DNA from: Dyella silvatica
Lineage (GTDB): Bacteria; Pseudomonadota; Gammaproteobacteria; Xanthomonadales; Rhodanobacteraceae
Direction of reading: 5' to 3'
NCBI RefSeq assembly: GCF_026283955.1
Contig: NZ_JAPDPE010000047.1
Coordinates: 1-35,809 of the forward strand
DNA length: 35,809 nt
Shown here: in pieces, positions 1 to 8,271 of the stretch
Numbering within the stretch: the stretch's first letter is position 1
Layout: each line of letters starts with the position of its first letter
Notes under the pieces: generated by a model
The model's input: only the letters and a program-made list of their open reading frames with translations
Databases searched by the model: none
Told to the model about the DNA's origin: nothing
Made by a program: the position numbers and the translations under genes

Positions 1-2
1 CC

Positions 3-161
3 TATGAAGGCATGCGCGTCGACGGCCGGGTTCCCGCCACCTGGGAAGTGGTTACCGCCCATGCCTGGGGCCCGCCGCCCGGGCAATCGCGCCGCGGCAA
101 AGATGGCGGCGAAATCGCCAGCTTCTCGGTCGACAGCCTGCGCGGCTCACGCCGCCGCTGA
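3..161 (+). CDS. bioC: C-terminal end of probable malonyl-ACP O-methyltransferase (BioC), truncated by window edge
   Basis: An open frame runs in from the window edge and stops at TGA 159-161, giving about 52 residues. It contains the run GRVPATWEVVTAHAWGPPPG, followed by a basic tail. From memory, the 'R-LPATWEVVYAHAWGP' block is the C-terminal signature of xanthomonad-type BioC, the SAM-dependent methyltransferase that opens the pimeloyl branch of biotin synthesis by methylating malonyl-ACP. The SAM-binding domain lies outside the window, so the call depends on this tail alone. A different SAM methyltransferase cannot be excluded. Confidence 0.55.
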   Translation, partial: YEGMRVDGRVPATWEVVTAHAWGPPPGQSRRGKDGGEIASFSVDSLRGSRRR

Positions 162-189
162 TCAACACAAGACCATGCGGGCGCGTGGA

Positions 190-214
190 TTGGGGTGAGC
201 AGCGCGCACCCCAA
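190..214 (+). terminator. Hairpin downstream of bioC, possible terminator
   Basis: TTGGGGTG (190-197) and CACCCCAA (207-214) form a perfect 8-bp stem around a 9-nt loop, about 30 nt after the bioC stop. No T-run follows. It may be a weak or Rho-assisted terminator, or simply a transcript 3' end. Confidence 0.35.
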
Positions 215-356
215 CCTATCGCAGGCGACCGGCGGCAGGCGCTAAGCCCGGCTTATAGGTCATATACGAAACATGAAATTGTCTGATGGCGACAGCAAGC
301 GTAGCGTTGCCGCTACTGCCGATGCGGCGCGCCATCATCCATAGAGGGATTTACCG

Positions 357-911
357 ATGTTTCGTATCAACCTGCTTCGCTCAAGTGTTGTGCTGTGTGC
401 CTTTGGCGGACTGTTGGGAGCGGCCGCTGCCATGGCTGCCGACGCGCCGTCGCCGATCACCGCGGCCGGCGCCTTTCATCCGTTGCCGCAGGCGGCGTAC
501 CAGCCTGATCGCAAGGCCACTTACAAAGTCGTGTTCTCGCTCAGCAAAGACAGCGGCAAACCGGGCGAGGTCAACCCGGCCCTGGAACGGGTAGCGCGCA
601 CGGTGAACCTGTATGCCGCTTCCGGCGTGCCGCTGGAGCAGCTGAAGTTTGTCGCGGTAGCATCGGGTCCGGCGACACCACTGGTGCTGGACGATGAGCA
701 CTACCGTGCCAAGTTCGGCGTCGCCAACCCCAATTTGCCGGTGATCGCTCAGCTGCGCAAGGCTGGCGTCGATATCGCGGTATGTGGCCAGGCAGTGGCG
801 GAGAATCACTTCCAGAACGAATGGGTGGCCAAGGATGTGACGCTGGCTTTGTCGGCGTTGACCACGATCACCGAATTGCAGCAGCAGGGTTATGCCCTGA
901 TGCCACTGTGA
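357..911 (+). CDS. Exported DsrE/DsrF-like sulfur-relay family protein
   Basis: The protein is 184 residues with an N-terminal signal peptide ending near AMAADA (about residue 28). The mature part has the DsrE-like pattern: a beta strand (YKVVFSL), a helix with ARTVNLYAASGV, a strand (LKFVAVASG), and the loop GVDIAVCGQAVAENH, whose single Cys sits where DsrE/DsrF-like proteins carry a reactive cysteine. DsrE-family proteins bind or pass on sulfane sulfur. Export plus the following cytochrome genes suggests a periplasmic role in thiosulfate or sulfur metabolism (inference). The start is preceded by AGAGGGATTT. Its TGA overlaps the next ATG (TGATG), so translation is probably coupled. Confidence 0.8.
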   Translation: MFRINLLRSSVVLCAFGGLLGAAAAMAADAPSPITAAGAFHPLPQAAYQPDRKATYKVVFSLSKDSGKPGEVNPALERVARTVNLYAASGVPLEQLKFVAVASGPATPLVLDDEHYRAKFGVANPNLPVIAQLRKAGVDIAVCGQAVAENHFQNEWVAKDVTLALSALTTITELQQQGYALMPL

Positions 912-2029
912 TGATGGCGCGAGCTCCCGGCAGGTCGCGTCGTTCTAGCCTGAGCCGCACGGCACTGGCCGCCACCCTGCTAGCCGCGTTCTGCGGCCAG
1001 GCGTTGGCGGCGAGCACCGACTATCTGCCACCGTGGAATCCACCGCCTGCGGGCGGTGTGTCTTTTGCGGTGCCGCCGGTGGATGCGATCGCAGACCTGC
1101 ACGGCGACATTGTCGATCCGCAGCTGACGGTGTTCTTTGCCGGCAATCAGTTCATGGTGGTGCACGACCTGATCGAGGCCTTCAAGCAGGCGCACCCGCA
1201 GTACTCGCGGATTTATGTCGAGACACTGCCGCCAGGCATTTTGGCCAAGCAGATCGAAACCGGTTCGCTGGTGATGGGCAATCTGCGCATTGCCTTGCAG
1301 CCGGATGTGTTCACCGACGGCAAGAACGCCATCGAAGAGCGGCAAAAACAGCAAGGCTGGTTTGCCGAGACTTACGACTATGCGCGCAATCCGCTGGCGA
1401 TCCTGGTGGCCAAGGGCAACCCCAAGAGCATCAAGGGGCTGGCTGATCTGGGCCGACCGGAGGTACGCGTCAGCATGCCCAACCCGCAGTGGGAGGGCAT
1501 TGCCCGGCAAATCGAGGCGAGCTACCGCAAAGCCGGTGGCGAGGCGCTCGATCAGCAAATCATGCAGGCCAAGGTGAAGGACGGCAGCACCTTTCTCACC
1601 CAGATCCATCATCGGCAATCGCCGCTGCGGGTGCTTCAGGGCGACTCGGATGCGGCGCCGGTGTGGTCGACCGAGGCGTACTTTCAGCAGCAGATCCTGC
1701 ATCGACCGGTAGAGACAGTGGCGATTCCCGCCGCGCAGAACGCCGTCGCCACCTATACGGCGGCCAGCATGAAGAAGGCACCGCACCCCGAGGCAGCCCG
1801 CGACTTTCTCGCCTTCATGCCAGCCATGCGGCGGCCACTGACATCGATGGCAACACCCTGGCGCATCAAGGCAATGGCCGTGCTGCGGCGCCGTGCCTGG
1901 CCTGCCACGGGGCCGATGGCGGCGGCCAGGCCGCCGCGGGGTTTCCGCGACTGGCCGGCTTGCCAGCCGCTTATTTGCGCAAGCAGTTGGATGATTTCGC
2001 TGCGGGAACCCGCGACAACGCCAGCATGA
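911..2029 (+). pseudogene. Periplasmic substrate-binding protein, C-terminus lost at a junction with the next cytochrome gene
   Basis: ATG at 911 overlaps the dsrE-like stop (TGATG). A signal peptide ends around QALA-AST, and a type II solute-binding fold follows (LTVFFAGNQFMVV, then LAILVAKGNPK, LADLGRPEVRVSMPNP and ATYTAASMKKAPHPEAARDFLAFM). That last block is the usual near-terminal helix of ModA-like binding proteins. At about 1817-1822 the reading leaves the family: the next about 70 codons of this frame are junk (PAMRRPLTSMATP and onward). Another frame from 1816 encodes a c-type cytochrome. The C-terminal 20-40 residues expected for the binding protein are absent. The ligand is unknown; anion or oxyanion binding is only a guess from the ModA-like character. 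Confidence 0.7.
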
Positions 2030-2430
2030 AGCCCATCGCCACCGCACTGAGCGAAAGCGAGCGGGCGGCGTTGGCGAACTACTACGCGGCGCTGCCTGTT
2101 CCAGCTGCGACACCGGCCGCGGCAACGGTCGACGCATCCGCCGCCGTGTTGGCATCGCGCGGCCGCTGGTCACAGGGTCTGCCCGCCTGCGTTCAATGCC
2201 ATGCGGCAGACGGTGGCGGCGTCGGCGAACATTTCCCGCCGCTGATCGGGCAGTCGGCAATCTATCTGGCTAACCAGTTGCGTGCATGGAAGACAGGCAC
2301 GCGGCACAACGATCCGCTGGGCTTGATGCAAGGCGTGGCGGCCCAGCTCAGCGAGGCGGATATCGACGCCGTGACGGCATGGTATGCCGCGCAGCCGATG
2401 GCCGCGCCCTCGAAGGAATCCAAGCCATGA
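1816..2430 (+). pseudogene. tsdB: Diheme c4-type cytochrome, TsdB-like, lacking start codon and signal-peptide core
   Basis: The frame carries two cytochrome c domains with heme motifs CLACH (codon at 1894) and CVQCH (codon at 2188). Each is followed by the c4 pattern GFPRLAGLPAAYLRKQL / FPPLIGQSAIYLANQL and by M-containing distal ligand regions (ASMKPIA, LMQGVA). Upstream, only ASHA-AATDIDG remains, which looks like the very end of a signal peptide. No ATG, GTG or hydrophobic core precedes it, because the frame runs backwards into the solute-binding gene. TsdB cytochromes accept electrons from TsdA and are encoded next to it, and TsdA follows here with an ATGA overlap. As written, the protein could not be exported or matured. 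Confidence 0.7.
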
Positions 2431-3391
2431 GGCCTTGCTCCCGCGCATTATTGAGCGGCAGCTCTGCGCTGCTGTTGGCGCTGATGACGTCACTGCTTGG
2501 CGCCTGCGGCAGCCACTCACAGCTAGACGCATCGCCAGCAGCCGAGCGCTCATCGTCGACGGCTAGCGTCGCGGCAACGACGACACCGACCACGCCAGCG
2601 GCCTTCGCCGCGCCCGACGAAGCCAGCATTCCCAACGACGGTTTCGGCAAGTCGATAAAGCTGGGGCGGGATATCTTCATGCACACCGGGCAATACGCCA
2701 AAGCGTATGTCGGCAATCCGCTGAACTGCGCCAGCTGCCATATGGATGCCGGCCGGCTGGCCAACTCGGGCCCGCTATGGGGCGCCTACGACATGTACCC
2801 GGCTTATCGCAGCAAGAACGGCCACGTAAACAGTTTTGCCGAGCGTTTGCAGGGCTGCTTCATGTACAGCATGAACGGCAAGGCGCCCCCCTTGGGTGAC
2901 GACGTATTGGTTGCGCTGGAGAGCTACGCTTACTGGATGTCGCGCGGCGTGCCGTTGGGCAAGGAGATGCCCGGCCGTGGCTATCCGAAGCTGGCCAAGC
3001 CAGCGCAGACCGCTGATTTCGCGCGCGGCGAACAGGTTTTTCAGCGCAGCTGCGCGCTATGCCACGGCGCGGACGGACAAGGCCAGCAGGCCGCCGGCAG
3101 CTATGTGTTTCCGCCGTTATGGGGGCCGCAATCGTTCAACTGGGGCGCAGGCATGCATGAGCTGGACAAGGCTGCCGGCTTTATCAAGGCGAACATGCCG
3201 CTGGGGCGCGGCAACAGCCTGAGCGATCAAGACGCATGGGATGTGGCGTATTTCATGAGCGCCCGCAAGACCCGCGTTACAACGGCAATGTGGAGCAGAC
3301 GCGGGCGAAATATCACGACACGCCGACATCGCTGTACGGCATCGAAGTGAATGGTCATCGGCTTGGCCAGGGCAGCTCGGCGACGCATTGA
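2427..3391 (+). pseudogene. tsdA: Lipoprotein thiosulfate dehydrogenase (TsdA-like diheme cytochrome c), 3' frameshift
   Basis: ATG at 2427 overlaps the cytochrome stop (ATGA). The N-terminus is a lipoprotein signal with lipobox LLGAC (Cys27), so the enzyme would be membrane-anchored in the periplasm. Heme motifs are CASCH (C101-H105) and CALCH (C209-H213). The segment RLQGCFMYSMNG holds Cys144, matching the conserved Cys that ligates heme 1 in TsdA. TsdA oxidises two thiosulfates to tetrathionate. The frame departs from the family after FMSARK and stops at 3350. A neighbouring frame restores DPRYNGNVEQTRAKYHDTP to SSATH with TGA at 3389-3391, exactly the expected TsdA tail. See the finding on the 10-nt repeat-mediated deletion. 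Confidence 0.85.
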
Positions 3392-3395
3392 AGAC

Positions 3396-3446
3396 CGCGC
3401 CGAGCTAGCGGGTTCGACCCATCGCGCATCGATAGCTCGAGGCGCG
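3396..3446. terminator. Hairpin between convergent tsdA and the MBL-like gene
   Basis: CGCGCCGAGCTA (3396-3407) pairs with TAGCTC (3433-3438) and GGCGCG (3441-3446), with a 2-nt bulge. It fills the gap between the tsdA stop (3391) and the stop of the minus-strand gene (3447-3449). There is no clear T-run, so it is a candidate bidirectional terminator only. Confidence 0.4.
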
Positions 3447-5039
3447 TTATGACTTGGTCGAGGCCTTTAGACGCTCGACGATCTCGCGCCATGGGGTGGG
3501 CTGTTGATGCATGGCGTAGACGGTGTCCACCGCAAGATGTTCGCGCATAACCGCCTGCAGCACTTCATGCATCAACTGCGGGTCGTACAAGGCATGGCTT
3601 TGCGGGTCGATCGACAAGGTGTCACTGGCGTAAAGCAATTTGTGCGCAGGGAAATACACCATGTACTGCCGCTCCGTGGCCGCACCGCGCAAGGGGTAAA
3701 GCTCGACCCGATTGGCGCCGCTGCCAATCACCCGCTTACCGCTGACGACCTCCCATCGCGCCGCCTGGGGCGCCGTTTGCAAACGGTCGGGGCGCAGGGC
3801 ATGCGGCGAGCTGACGAGCTTCTCAAGTAGTGGCCGGTTAAGGTCGAGCACATACACCGGCAGCTGCGCGGCGACAGCCTCACGCACGCCTGCGGTGTGT
3901 GGCCAGGAGTCCGAGGTGGAGATCACCGCCTTGATCGGCGCCTCGGCATACGACTTGTGCGCCTGGGCCAGGATACCCTGCATGTAACTGCCGGAAATCG
4001 GCGCCTCCAACACCAGGACACCGTCGTCTTGTTTGATCAAGGTGGTATTCCACGCGCCTTGATAAAGATCGACACCCGGCGCCAGGGTCAGCTGATTCTT
4101 ATCGCTGAAGGCCCGCTCCCAGCCCTTGCCCTGCGCACTCTTGGCGGCGGTGTCGGCGTCCATGGCAAAGCGCTTGTCATCCACTGCCACGTTGAAGTGC
4201 GTATCCAGCACTTGCAGTGATTTCCACAGCACGCCATTACGTTCTTCGATGCGATTGGTGGGATACACCACGCCATCGACCAGCACCCAGTTATCCAGAT
4301 ACACCCGCTGGGCGACATCGCCCCAGGCGTACCAGAAATCGTTGAAGGGACGCGTGCTTTCCCACGCATCAGGCAGATGGTTGTACGCCTTGAGCAAGAT
4401 GCGCACAGACAGGCCATGCCACTGAAAAGCCAACGCAGCGTGTGGCGTGGAGCGCAACATGACGGTGGCTTCGTAATGCAGATCGGGCGCCGCCGCCGCG
4501 GTCAGCAACAAGCGCTCCGGGCTCAGCGACAAGGCGTCACTCACACTGTCGAGATCCGCGCGCGAGGCGGGTATGTCGCCCTCTTTCTGGTGGTAGACGC
4601 CGCCCTGCAAAGTCGCGATAAAAGTGCTGTCGATCTCGGCACTCTTGGGGTCGTCGGCCTCGGGCCAGACCAGATGCGTGTTGCGCACGACGCGGCTGTT
4701 GGCGAAATCCAGCGTCTGCACGCCACGCTCATACGAGCTGATAAACGGTTCTTGCCGATACGACTGCTCGGTCAGCAAGGTATGGCCGATCGCTTCGAGC
4801 TGCACGTTGTGGATCGCCGCGAGCCTGCTGCGCCCACCCATCGCCGTCATGGCCAGGCCGAGGCAGTCTTGCGCGCTTGCGCGCTCGCAGCCTGGCGGAT
4901 TGGCCGGAGCGCTCGCGGATGATTCGGCCGCCGCCATGGCGGCCCCACTCAGAAAAACCCCACTCAAAGAAACAGCCATCGTCGTGGCAAGCAAGCCACG
5001 AAAGAACGATCGGCAAGCCACGAGGTGCGTCCTAACCAT
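3447..5039 (-). CDS. Exported metallo-beta-lactamase-fold-like protein with degraded metal-binding motif
   Basis: I chose the start at 5039 (530 aa), because MVRTHLV opens a clear signal peptide ending near SGAAMAAAES; longer in-frame starts upstream add only basic, non-conserved residues and would bury it. About 330 N-terminal residues form a domain I do not recognise. The C-terminal third has MBL-like order: GVDLYQGAWNTTLIKQDDGVLVLEAP, then AVISTSDSWPHTAG where the HxHxDH loop should be, then YASDTL (the usual bridging Asp region) and VYAMHQQPTPW (a terminal His). Of the HxHxDH residues only the last His (near residue 379) remains. It lies divergent from the siderophore receptor, with about 190 bp between its start and the Fur box. 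Function unknown; hydrolase activity is doubtful. Confidence 0.65.
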   Translation of the reverse strand: MVRTHLVACRSFFRGLLATTMAVSLSGVFLSGAAMAAAESSASAPANPPGCERASAQDCLGLAMTAMGGRSRLAAIHNVQLEAIGHTLLTEQSYRQEPFISSYERGVQTLDFANSRVVRNTHLVWPEADDPKSAEIDSTFIATLQGGVYHQKEGDIPASRADLDSVSDALSLSPERLLLTAAAAPDLHYEATVMLRSTPHAALAFQWHGLSVRILLKAYNHLPDAWESTRPFNDFWYAWGDVAQRVYLDNWVLVDGVVYPTNRIEERNGVLWKSLQVLDTHFNVAVDDKRFAMDADTAAKSAQGKGWERAFSDKNQLTLAPGVDLYQGAWNTTLIKQDDGVLVLEAPISGSYMQGILAQAHKSYAEAPIKAVISTSDSWPHTAGVREAVAAQLPVYVLDLNRPLLEKLVSSPHALRPDRLQTAPQAARWEVVSGKRVIGSGANRVELYPLRGAATERQYMVYFPAHKLLYASDTLSIDPQSHALYDPQLMHEVLQAVMREHLAVDTVYAMHQQPTPWREIVERLKASTKS

Positions 5040-5229
5040 GGCCTGATCGGCCGGAGCGCGCAGATTAGGGACTGTGCCGATAGCTCGCCGCGTGCGGGAA
5101 GTCATGGCGTGACCGGTCTGCTGCCAGACGCTTATCCCTCCATCTAGGCAAGGCGGCATCGACAGCATGAGGTCCGACGCCGCGGTAACTCGCACTAACT
5201 TACGCTTTACAGTTTTTGGAATACCGCTG

Positions 5230-5253
5230 AAAATAAGAATGATTTGCATTCTC
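5230..5253. promoter_or_regulatory. Fur box upstream of the TonB-dependent receptor
   Basis: The AT-rich island AAATAAGAATGATTTGCATT (5231-5250), with the inverted repeat GAATG/CATTC, matches the look of Fur operators (GATAATGATAATCATTATC type). It lies about 100 bp before the receptor start and about 190 bp before the divergent MBL-like gene, so iron-responsive repression of the receptor is expected and of both sides is possible. Confidence 0.75.
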
Positions 5254-5354
5254 TACGATGCCTGGCAAGGTCATCGGGACCCGTTGCAAATGTGGCGCCG
5301 AGAAGGATTCCGCGCCGATCCAGCGCCCTTACCAGCACATCGAACAGCGACCTC

Positions 5355-7526
5355 ATGACCCTGAATTTCCGCTTTGCGCCGTTACATGCCGCCATCATGT
5401 TGATGCTTTCCTTGTCTGCCGCTCATGCGCAGTCCAGCACGCCTGCCGAGGGAACCGGCGTACCTGCGAACGGTGAAAACACCCCCTCGAAGAAGGCCAA
5501 ATCCCCGACGAAAACGCTGGATGAGGTGCACGTGACCGGCAGCGTGCTCGGCAATAGCTACAACGCCGACAGCTCCAGCGTAGGCGCCAAGGTGCCGGCA
5601 CCCTTGCGGGATATTCCGCAGTCAGTCGTGGTGGTGAACCGCGCACTGCTGGATGCGCAGGGAGCGGCCTCGTTCCAGGATGCGCTGCGCAACGTGCCCG
5701 GCATCACCATCGGCGGTGCCGAGGGCGGGCAGATCGGCAACAACATCAATCTGCGCGGCTTCACCGCCCGCACCGATATTTATATGGATGGGTTTCGCGA
5801 TCGCGGCCAGTACTACCGCGACACCTTTGACCTGTCCGCCATCGAGGTACTGAAGGGGCCATCGTCCATGTTGTTCGGCCGCGGCTCCACCGGCGGCGTG
5901 ATCAACCAGGTCAGCAAGGAAGCCGAACTCAAGCCTCTGATGCAAGTCTCCGCCACGGTGGGCAGCGACGACCGCTATCGCGGCACCGCGGATATCAATC
6001 AGCCCATGTCAGCCACCTCGGCCGTACGCTTGAATGTGTTCGGCCAGGACACCCATTCCACCCGCGACCGGCTGGCCAACAAGGATTACGGCATCGCGCC
6101 GTCGCTGCGCTTTGGCATCGGCACGCCCACCGAAATCACCTTGTCGGCCTTGCTGCAACACAATGACGATATGCCGGACTACGGCTTTCCGGCAGTCAAC
6201 GGGCGGCCGGTGAACGCCGATCACGACAACTTCTACGGCCTGACCAACGACCGCACCATCCAGGATGTCGGCCTGTTCAACGCGCGTATCCAGCATGTGT
6301 TCAACGCCGACGTAACGCTGCGCAGTCAATTGCAGTACGGCCACTACACCACCGATGCGCGCGAAACCGCGGTGCATAGCGTGGTGACGTCGGCGGGCGT
6401 CACGCTCACTGCGGCGGCAGGCAACCCGACCAACCTGCCGCTGAGTCAGCTTTACGGTCAGCTGCAAAGCCACGACCGCGTCATCCACGACAGGTCGCTG
6501 GATAGCCAGACCGACCTGATCTCGAACTTCGAGACCGCCGGCATGGCGCACACGCTGATCGCCGGCGTGGAGTTGGGCCATGACAGTTACGACAACCAGA
6601 CCCATACGCGTAACGGCCTGCCGCTGATCTCATTGCTCAACCCCTCCTATCGAGCGACCCCGGCGGGTGTAACGACGGTGGTGGGCAATGACGCCAAGGC
6701 CAGCGCGGACACCTTTGCCGCCTATGTCAACGATACGGTCAAGCTCAATGACCAATGGCAGCTGATCGGCGGTTTGCGCCGTGACCGCTTCAAGGCCGAC
6801 ATCAGCAACACCCTTTCGCTGCCGGCCGGCGCTGCGCAGACGAATTACTTCACCAGCGTGCGTGGCGGGGTGATTTACCAGCCGAGCGAGCAGCAGTCGT
6901 ACTACGTCTCTTACGGCACCTCGTTCAATCCTTCGCTGGAAACGTTGACGGTGACTAACGGCACGCAGAACCTGCCGCCGGAGAAAAATCGTTCCTATGA
7001 AATCGGCGGCAAGTGGGATTTACTCGATCAGCGCCTGGAGCTGACCTCGGCGGTGTTCGAGGTGACCAAGACCAATGCATTGGATGGCACCGTGCGCGTA
7101 CGCGGCGCCGAAGTCGGCGCCAGCGGACACCTCACCGATCATTGGCAGATTTTCTCCGGCTATACCCATCTCGATGCGCGTATCGTCAAGGCGCTCGATG
7201 GCACGCAAGGCAATGTGCCAGCCAATACCCCACGCAATAGCGCGACCGCCTGGAGCACTTATACCTTTGCCGGCAACTGGGAGCTGGGTGGCGGCTTTAG
7301 CTACCTGTCGCAGCGCTACGCGGCCAACACCGATGTGGTCAGCACCGGCGGCTATACCCGTTGGGACGCCACCCTTGCTTATCACCAACCTCGCTATGAT
7401 CTGCGCCTGAACCTGCTCAACATGACCGACAAACGTTACTTCGATGCTCTGATTCCGTCCGATGGCGGGCGCTCAGTGCCTGGCGTCGGTCGTACGGAGC
7501 TGATCACCGTGACGTTTAAGATCTAA
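5355..7526 (+). CDS. TonB-dependent catecholate-type siderophore receptor (Fiu/PiuA-like)
   Basis: An outer-membrane ferric-siderophore transporter of 723 residues from ATG 5355. I prefer this start over the in-frame ATG at 5244, which lies inside the Fur box and would displace the signal peptide (LMLSLSAAHAQS). A TonB box-like stretch is KTLDEVHVTG. The plug domain carries DIPQSVVVVNRALLDAQ, LRNVPGITIGG, INLRGFTARTDIYMDGFRD and VLKGPSSMLFGRGSTGGVIN. The barrel ends with aromatic-rich strands and a C-terminal VTFKI with the last strand ending hydrophobic, as usual for BamA substrates. The stop is 26 nt before the PiuC-like dioxygenase, matching the common receptor-piuC operon. The exact siderophore is unknown. 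The loop after KTNA is shorter than I remember for homologues. Confidence 0.88.
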   Translation: MTLNFRFAPLHAAIMLMLSLSAAHAQSSTPAEGTGVPANGENTPSKKAKSPTKTLDEVHVTGSVLGNSYNADSSSVGAKVPAPLRDIPQSVVVVNRALLDAQGAASFQDALRNVPGITIGGAEGGQIGNNINLRGFTARTDIYMDGFRDRGQYYRDTFDLSAIEVLKGPSSMLFGRGSTGGVINQVSKEAELKPLMQVSATVGSDDRYRGTADINQPMSATSAVRLNVFGQDTHSTRDRLANKDYGIAPSLRFGIGTPTEITLSALLQHNDDMPDYGFPAVNGRPVNADHDNFYGLTNDRTIQDVGLFNARIQHVFNADVTLRSQLQYGHYTTDARETAVHSVVTSAGVTLTAAAGNPTNLPLSQLYGQLQSHDRVIHDRSLDSQTDLISNFETAGMAHTLIAGVELGHDSYDNQTHTRNGLPLISLLNPSYRATPAGVTTVVGNDAKASADTFAAYVNDTVKLNDQWQLIGGLRRDRFKADISNTLSLPAGAAQTNYFTSVRGGVIYQPSEQQSYYVSYGTSFNPSLETLTVTNGTQNLPPEKNRSYEIGGKWDLLDQRLELTSAVFEVTKTNALDGTVRVRGAEVGASGHLTDHWQIFSGYTHLDARIVKALDGTQGNVPANTPRNSATAWSTYTFAGNWELGGGFSYLSQRYAANTDVVSTGGYTRWDATLAYHQPRYDLRLNLLNMTDKRYFDALIPSDGGRSVPGVGRTELITVTFKI

Positions 7527-7552
7527 GCATCCGCTCTATATCCGAGGCCTCC

Positions 7553-8239
7553 ATGCTGGTGCATGTCCCTGATCTGCTCGATGCCGGGCAACTGCAATTT
7601 CTGCGACAGCGGCTGGACGCCGACGATGCGCCCTGGGTCGATGGCCGCGTCACCGCCGGTCATCAGGGCGTGCAGGTGAAGCAAAACATGCAGATTGCCG
7701 AAGGCTCGGCGCTGGCTGCTGAGCTCGGCGACATCGTGCTCGGCGCGCTAGAGCGCCATCCGCTGTTTATCAGTGCGGTGTTACCCAATCGGGTTTACCC
7801 GCCGATGTTCAACCGCTATCAGGGCGGCATGCATTTCGGCAACCACGTCGACGGCTCGATCCGGTTGCTGCCGGGCAACGGGGCAAGGCTGCGCACCGAT
7901 GTTTCCGCCACCTTGTTTCTGGCGCCGCCGGAAAGTTACGACGGCGGCGAGCTGGTGATCGAAGACACCTTCGGTACCCAGTCGGTGAAGTTGCCGGCCG
8001 GCCATATGCTGGTCTACCCGGCCAGCAGTCTGCATCGAGTCAATCCGGTAACGCGCGGTACGCGTCTGGCCTGCTTCTTCTGGGTGCAAAGCCTGGTTCG
8101 CGACGATGGCCAGCGCACCTTGCTGTTCGATCTGGACAACGCCATCCAGCAGCTGACGGCGACCCAGGCCGACCAGGCATCGCGGGTACAACTGACCGGG
8201 TGTTATCACAACCTGTTGCGGATGTGGTCGGACACCTAG
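7553..8239 (+). CDS. piuC: Fe(II)/2-oxoglutarate-dependent PKHD-type hydroxylase (PiuC/YbiX family)
   Basis: The protein is 228 residues, the normal length for PiuC/YbiX. It has the double-stranded beta-helix residues: HVD (H98, D100), the distal His in SSLHRVNP (H161) and the co-substrate arginine in TRGTR (around R171). The N-terminal block (LDADDAPWVDGRVTAGHQG, VKQNMQ) is also typical. A GAGG ribosome-binding site sits 6 nt before ATG 7553. PiuC proteins are encoded with TonB receptors and have been linked to siderophore or antibiotic-siderophore uptake; the substrate is not established. It probably shares the Fur-controlled transcript of the receptor. Confidence 0.93.
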   Translation: MLVHVPDLLDAGQLQFLRQRLDADDAPWVDGRVTAGHQGVQVKQNMQIAEGSALAAELGDIVLGALERHPLFISAVLPNRVYPPMFNRYQGGMHFGNHVDGSIRLLPGNGARLRTDVSATLFLAPPESYDGGELVIEDTFGTQSVKLPAGHMLVYPASSLHRVNPVTRGTRLACFFWVQSLVRDDGQRTLLFDLDNAIQQLTATQADQASRVQLTGCYHNLLRMWSDT

Positions 8240-8271
8240 CCTTGCACGGCAATGACTGAGGAGAAGCGGCC

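Noticed and set aside
2286-2430. Longer TsdA start upstream of 2427
   Set aside because: It reads through the cytochrome gene in another frame; the lipoprotein signal begins cleanly at ATG 2427 with an ATGA overlap.
3408-3421. GGTTCGACCC resembling a tRNA T-arm
   Set aside because: No acceptor, D or anticodon arms around it; it is part of the convergent hairpin loop.
5244-5354. Extended N-terminus of the siderophore receptor from ATG 5244
   Set aside because: The ATG lies inside the Fur box and the extension precedes, and would mask, the signal peptide beginning at 5355.
7060-7100. Possible further deletion in the receptor barrel (KTNA joined to LDGTVRVRG)
   Set aside because: Barrel loops vary in length between receptors, so a shorter loop here is not evidence of loss without an alignment.
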